7,319 bases of DNA from VXYL01 sp047518105. Its GTDB lineage: Bacteria; Pseudomonadota; Gammaproteobacteria; Pseudomonadales; Azotimanducaceae. The stretch covers positions 1-7,319 of the forward strand of contig JAKZRQ010000108.1 of NCBI GenBank assembly GCA_047518105.1. The letters are read 5' to 3'. This document shows positions 6,623 to 7,319 of this stretch, piece after piece (the stretch's first letter is position 1; every line of letters starts with the position of its first letter). A model generated the notes under the pieces. That model was given only the letters and a program-made list of their open reading frames with translations. It was not told where the DNA came from and did not search any database. The translations under genes were made by a program, and so were the position numbers.

Positions 6623-6994
6623 GTGTCCAGCGGGCAGGAGAACAAGCTGGCTCGCAAGCTCCGCCGTCTGACGGGGAGGGCGGTTGCCGACTACGCCATG
6701 ATCGAGGATGGCGACAAGATCATGGCTTGCCTGTCCGGTGGCAAGGACTCCTACACGCTGCTCGACCTGCTCCTCTCCTTGCAGCGGAACGCGCCGGTCT
6801 CGTTCGACGTGGTGGCGGTCAATCTGGACCAGAAGCAACCTGGTTTCCCGGCCCACGTGCTTCCCGGCTATCTCGACAGTCTCGGCATCGAGTACCACGT
6901 CGTCGAGGAGAACACCTATTCGATCGTCAAGGCGCTAACCCGCATTTCTCACCAGGCCGCTTGTCGGCGTCAAAAAGCTCTTGAGTTTCACTAG
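6623..6994 (+). pseudogene. ttcA: tRNA 2-thiocytidine biosynthesis protein TtcA, 3' truncated by an element
   Basis: About 103 residues match the N-terminus of TtcA: IADxxMI-type start (VADYAMIEDGDKIMACL), PP-loop ATP-binding motif SGGKDSYTLLDLL, VNLDQKQPGFPAHVLPGYL and VEENTYSIVK. After K103 (codon 6929-6931) homology stops. The element supplies about 20 more codons to a TAG at 6992-6994. TtcA normally has about 290-310 residues; the missing part contains the cysteines that bind the [4Fe-4S] cluster and complete the catalytic centre, so the product cannot thiolate C32 of tRNA. The GTG start at 6623 is three bases after ybbP, with GAGG at 6611-6614 as ribosome binding site. No frameshifts are seen in the surviving part, so the break is recent or is an assembly join. 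Confidence 0.88.
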
Positions 6995-7199
6995 TTTGAC
7001 CGCGATGTCGATGATCGTGCCGATGGCGAACTGCGCTGGCCGCGCCCTCGCGGGTCTTTTGGCCCCGTGCGCGCACGTGCTCCCTCAACCGTAGGCCCCG
7101 CTATGCTCTCGGTCGCGAGCACGCGCACGTGCCCGTGTGTACACGGGGCCAAAATCCTCCGCGATCATCACGGCCCCTGGTGAGAAATGCGGGTTAGCG
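6933..7199. mobile_element. MITE-like element, 267 bp, with perfect 24-bp terminal inverted repeats
   Basis: Positions 6933-6956 and 7176-7199 are perfect inverted repeats of 24 bp; the core is cctggtgagaaatgcggg and its complement. The left arm (to about 7062) is the reverse complement of the element end at 1-152. The centre carries a further nested inverted repeat (7057-7154). There is no transposase gene, so the element would need one supplied elsewhere. Read from the minus strand, the left arm keeps an open frame ending at the TAG in the terminal repeat, likely the last codons of the parent transposase. If the 18-bp core is the true terminus, the flanking tetramers are CTAA on the left and TTAG on the right, with CTAG beside the other copy. 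This suggests a YTAR target, but the two sides of this copy do not match as a direct duplication. Confidence 0.8.
7057..7154. repeat. Nested inverted repeat inside the element (13-bp arms, 98 bp overall)
   Basis: TTTTGGCCCCGTG at 7057-7069 is perfectly complementary to CACGGGGCCAAAA at 7142-7154. Within the arms are further palindromic pieces: two GCACGTGC-like sites (around 7072-7081 and 7126-7132) and GTGTACAC (7137-7144). It could be the fusion point of the two ends of a larger parent insertion sequence after internal deletion, or a smaller element nested in the MITE. No reading frame of note lies inside. Confidence 0.75.
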
Positions 7200-7319
7200 G
7201 GCGTGGCACCGGTGACGCGCGAGTCGGGCAAGTGGAAGGGCCGCAGCTTCACCCGGGGCGGACGGGCGCGAGCGCGGCGCATGCTCTACATGGCGGCGGT
7301 CAGCGCCGTCCGCCACAAC
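7194..7319 (+). pseudogene. IS110-family transposase, C-terminal region fragment (5' part missing, runs off the window)
   Basis: 42 codons open to the window edge. LAGVAPVTRESGKWKGRS followed by GGRARARRMLYMAAVSAVRHN is the conserved Transposase_20 (IS116/IS110/IS902) C-terminal signature, in which A-G-V/L-AP, D/ESG and GGR-x-R-x-x-LYMAA are near invariant. The N-terminal DEDD catalytic domain and the start codon are absent: the frame begins at the terminal repeat of the element, and upstream sequence is element. The rest of the C-terminus probably continues beyond the window. IS110 enzymes have a RuvC-like domain and a Ser-containing C-terminal domain and insert without terminal inverted repeats of their own. 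This copy was broken at a point conserved within the family, so it is not a functional gene as it stands. Confidence 0.85.

Noticed and set aside
5875..6984. Plus-strand frame of 369 codons overlapping the ybbP end and ttcA
   Set aside because: It is out of frame with both recognised proteins and rich in Arg/Gly/Pro, so it is a GC-driven artefact.

Overview
GC-rich bacterial chromosome segment, most likely from a gammaproteobacterium. The evidence is the set of recognisable genes: a YegD-like Hsp70, a NudL-like Nudix hydrolase, a PaaI-type thioesterase, the YbbA/YbbP ABC exporter pair with what looks like a dead tesA next to it, and the start of ttcA. Genus or species cannot be told from this window.

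Layout. Positions 1-152 are one end of a short repeated element, cut by the window edge and bounded on its inner side by an 18-bp terminal repeat (131-148). Directly after it is a 5'-truncated gene remnant (153-293). Then come a complete Hsp70-family gene (343-1794, +), a convergent spacer holding an 8-bp tandem repeat and a ladder of three hairpins (1845-1962), a Nudix hydrolase on the minus strand (2002-2589), and a divergent hotdog thioesterase (2734-3138, +). A 290-bp spacer follows with a probable tesA relic. The tight operon ybbA (3429-4112), ybbP (4109-6619) and ttcA (from 6623) comes next. ttcA is broken after about 103 codons by a 267-bp MITE-like element with perfect 24-bp terminal inverted repeats (6933-7199). 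The far side of that element runs straight into the 3' part of an IS110-family transposase gene (7194-7319, open at the window edge).

How the parts relate. YbbA and YbbP form an ABC exporter-type complex of the FtsX/MacB/LolCDE superfamily. The other genes are housekeeping or stress-type functions with no evident shared pathway. I see no defence, toxin-antitoxin, CRISPR or biosynthetic system.

The most unusual signal is the pair of element copies. The left copy (1-152) is the near-identical reverse complement of the left arm of the right copy, so the 6.8-kb gene block is bracketed by inverted copies, and a truncated gene lies at each inner junction. The right copy has unrelated genes on its two sides and non-matching 4-bp flanks (CTAA and TTAG). 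This looks like recombination between element copies, or an assembly join across a repeat, rather than a simple insertion.
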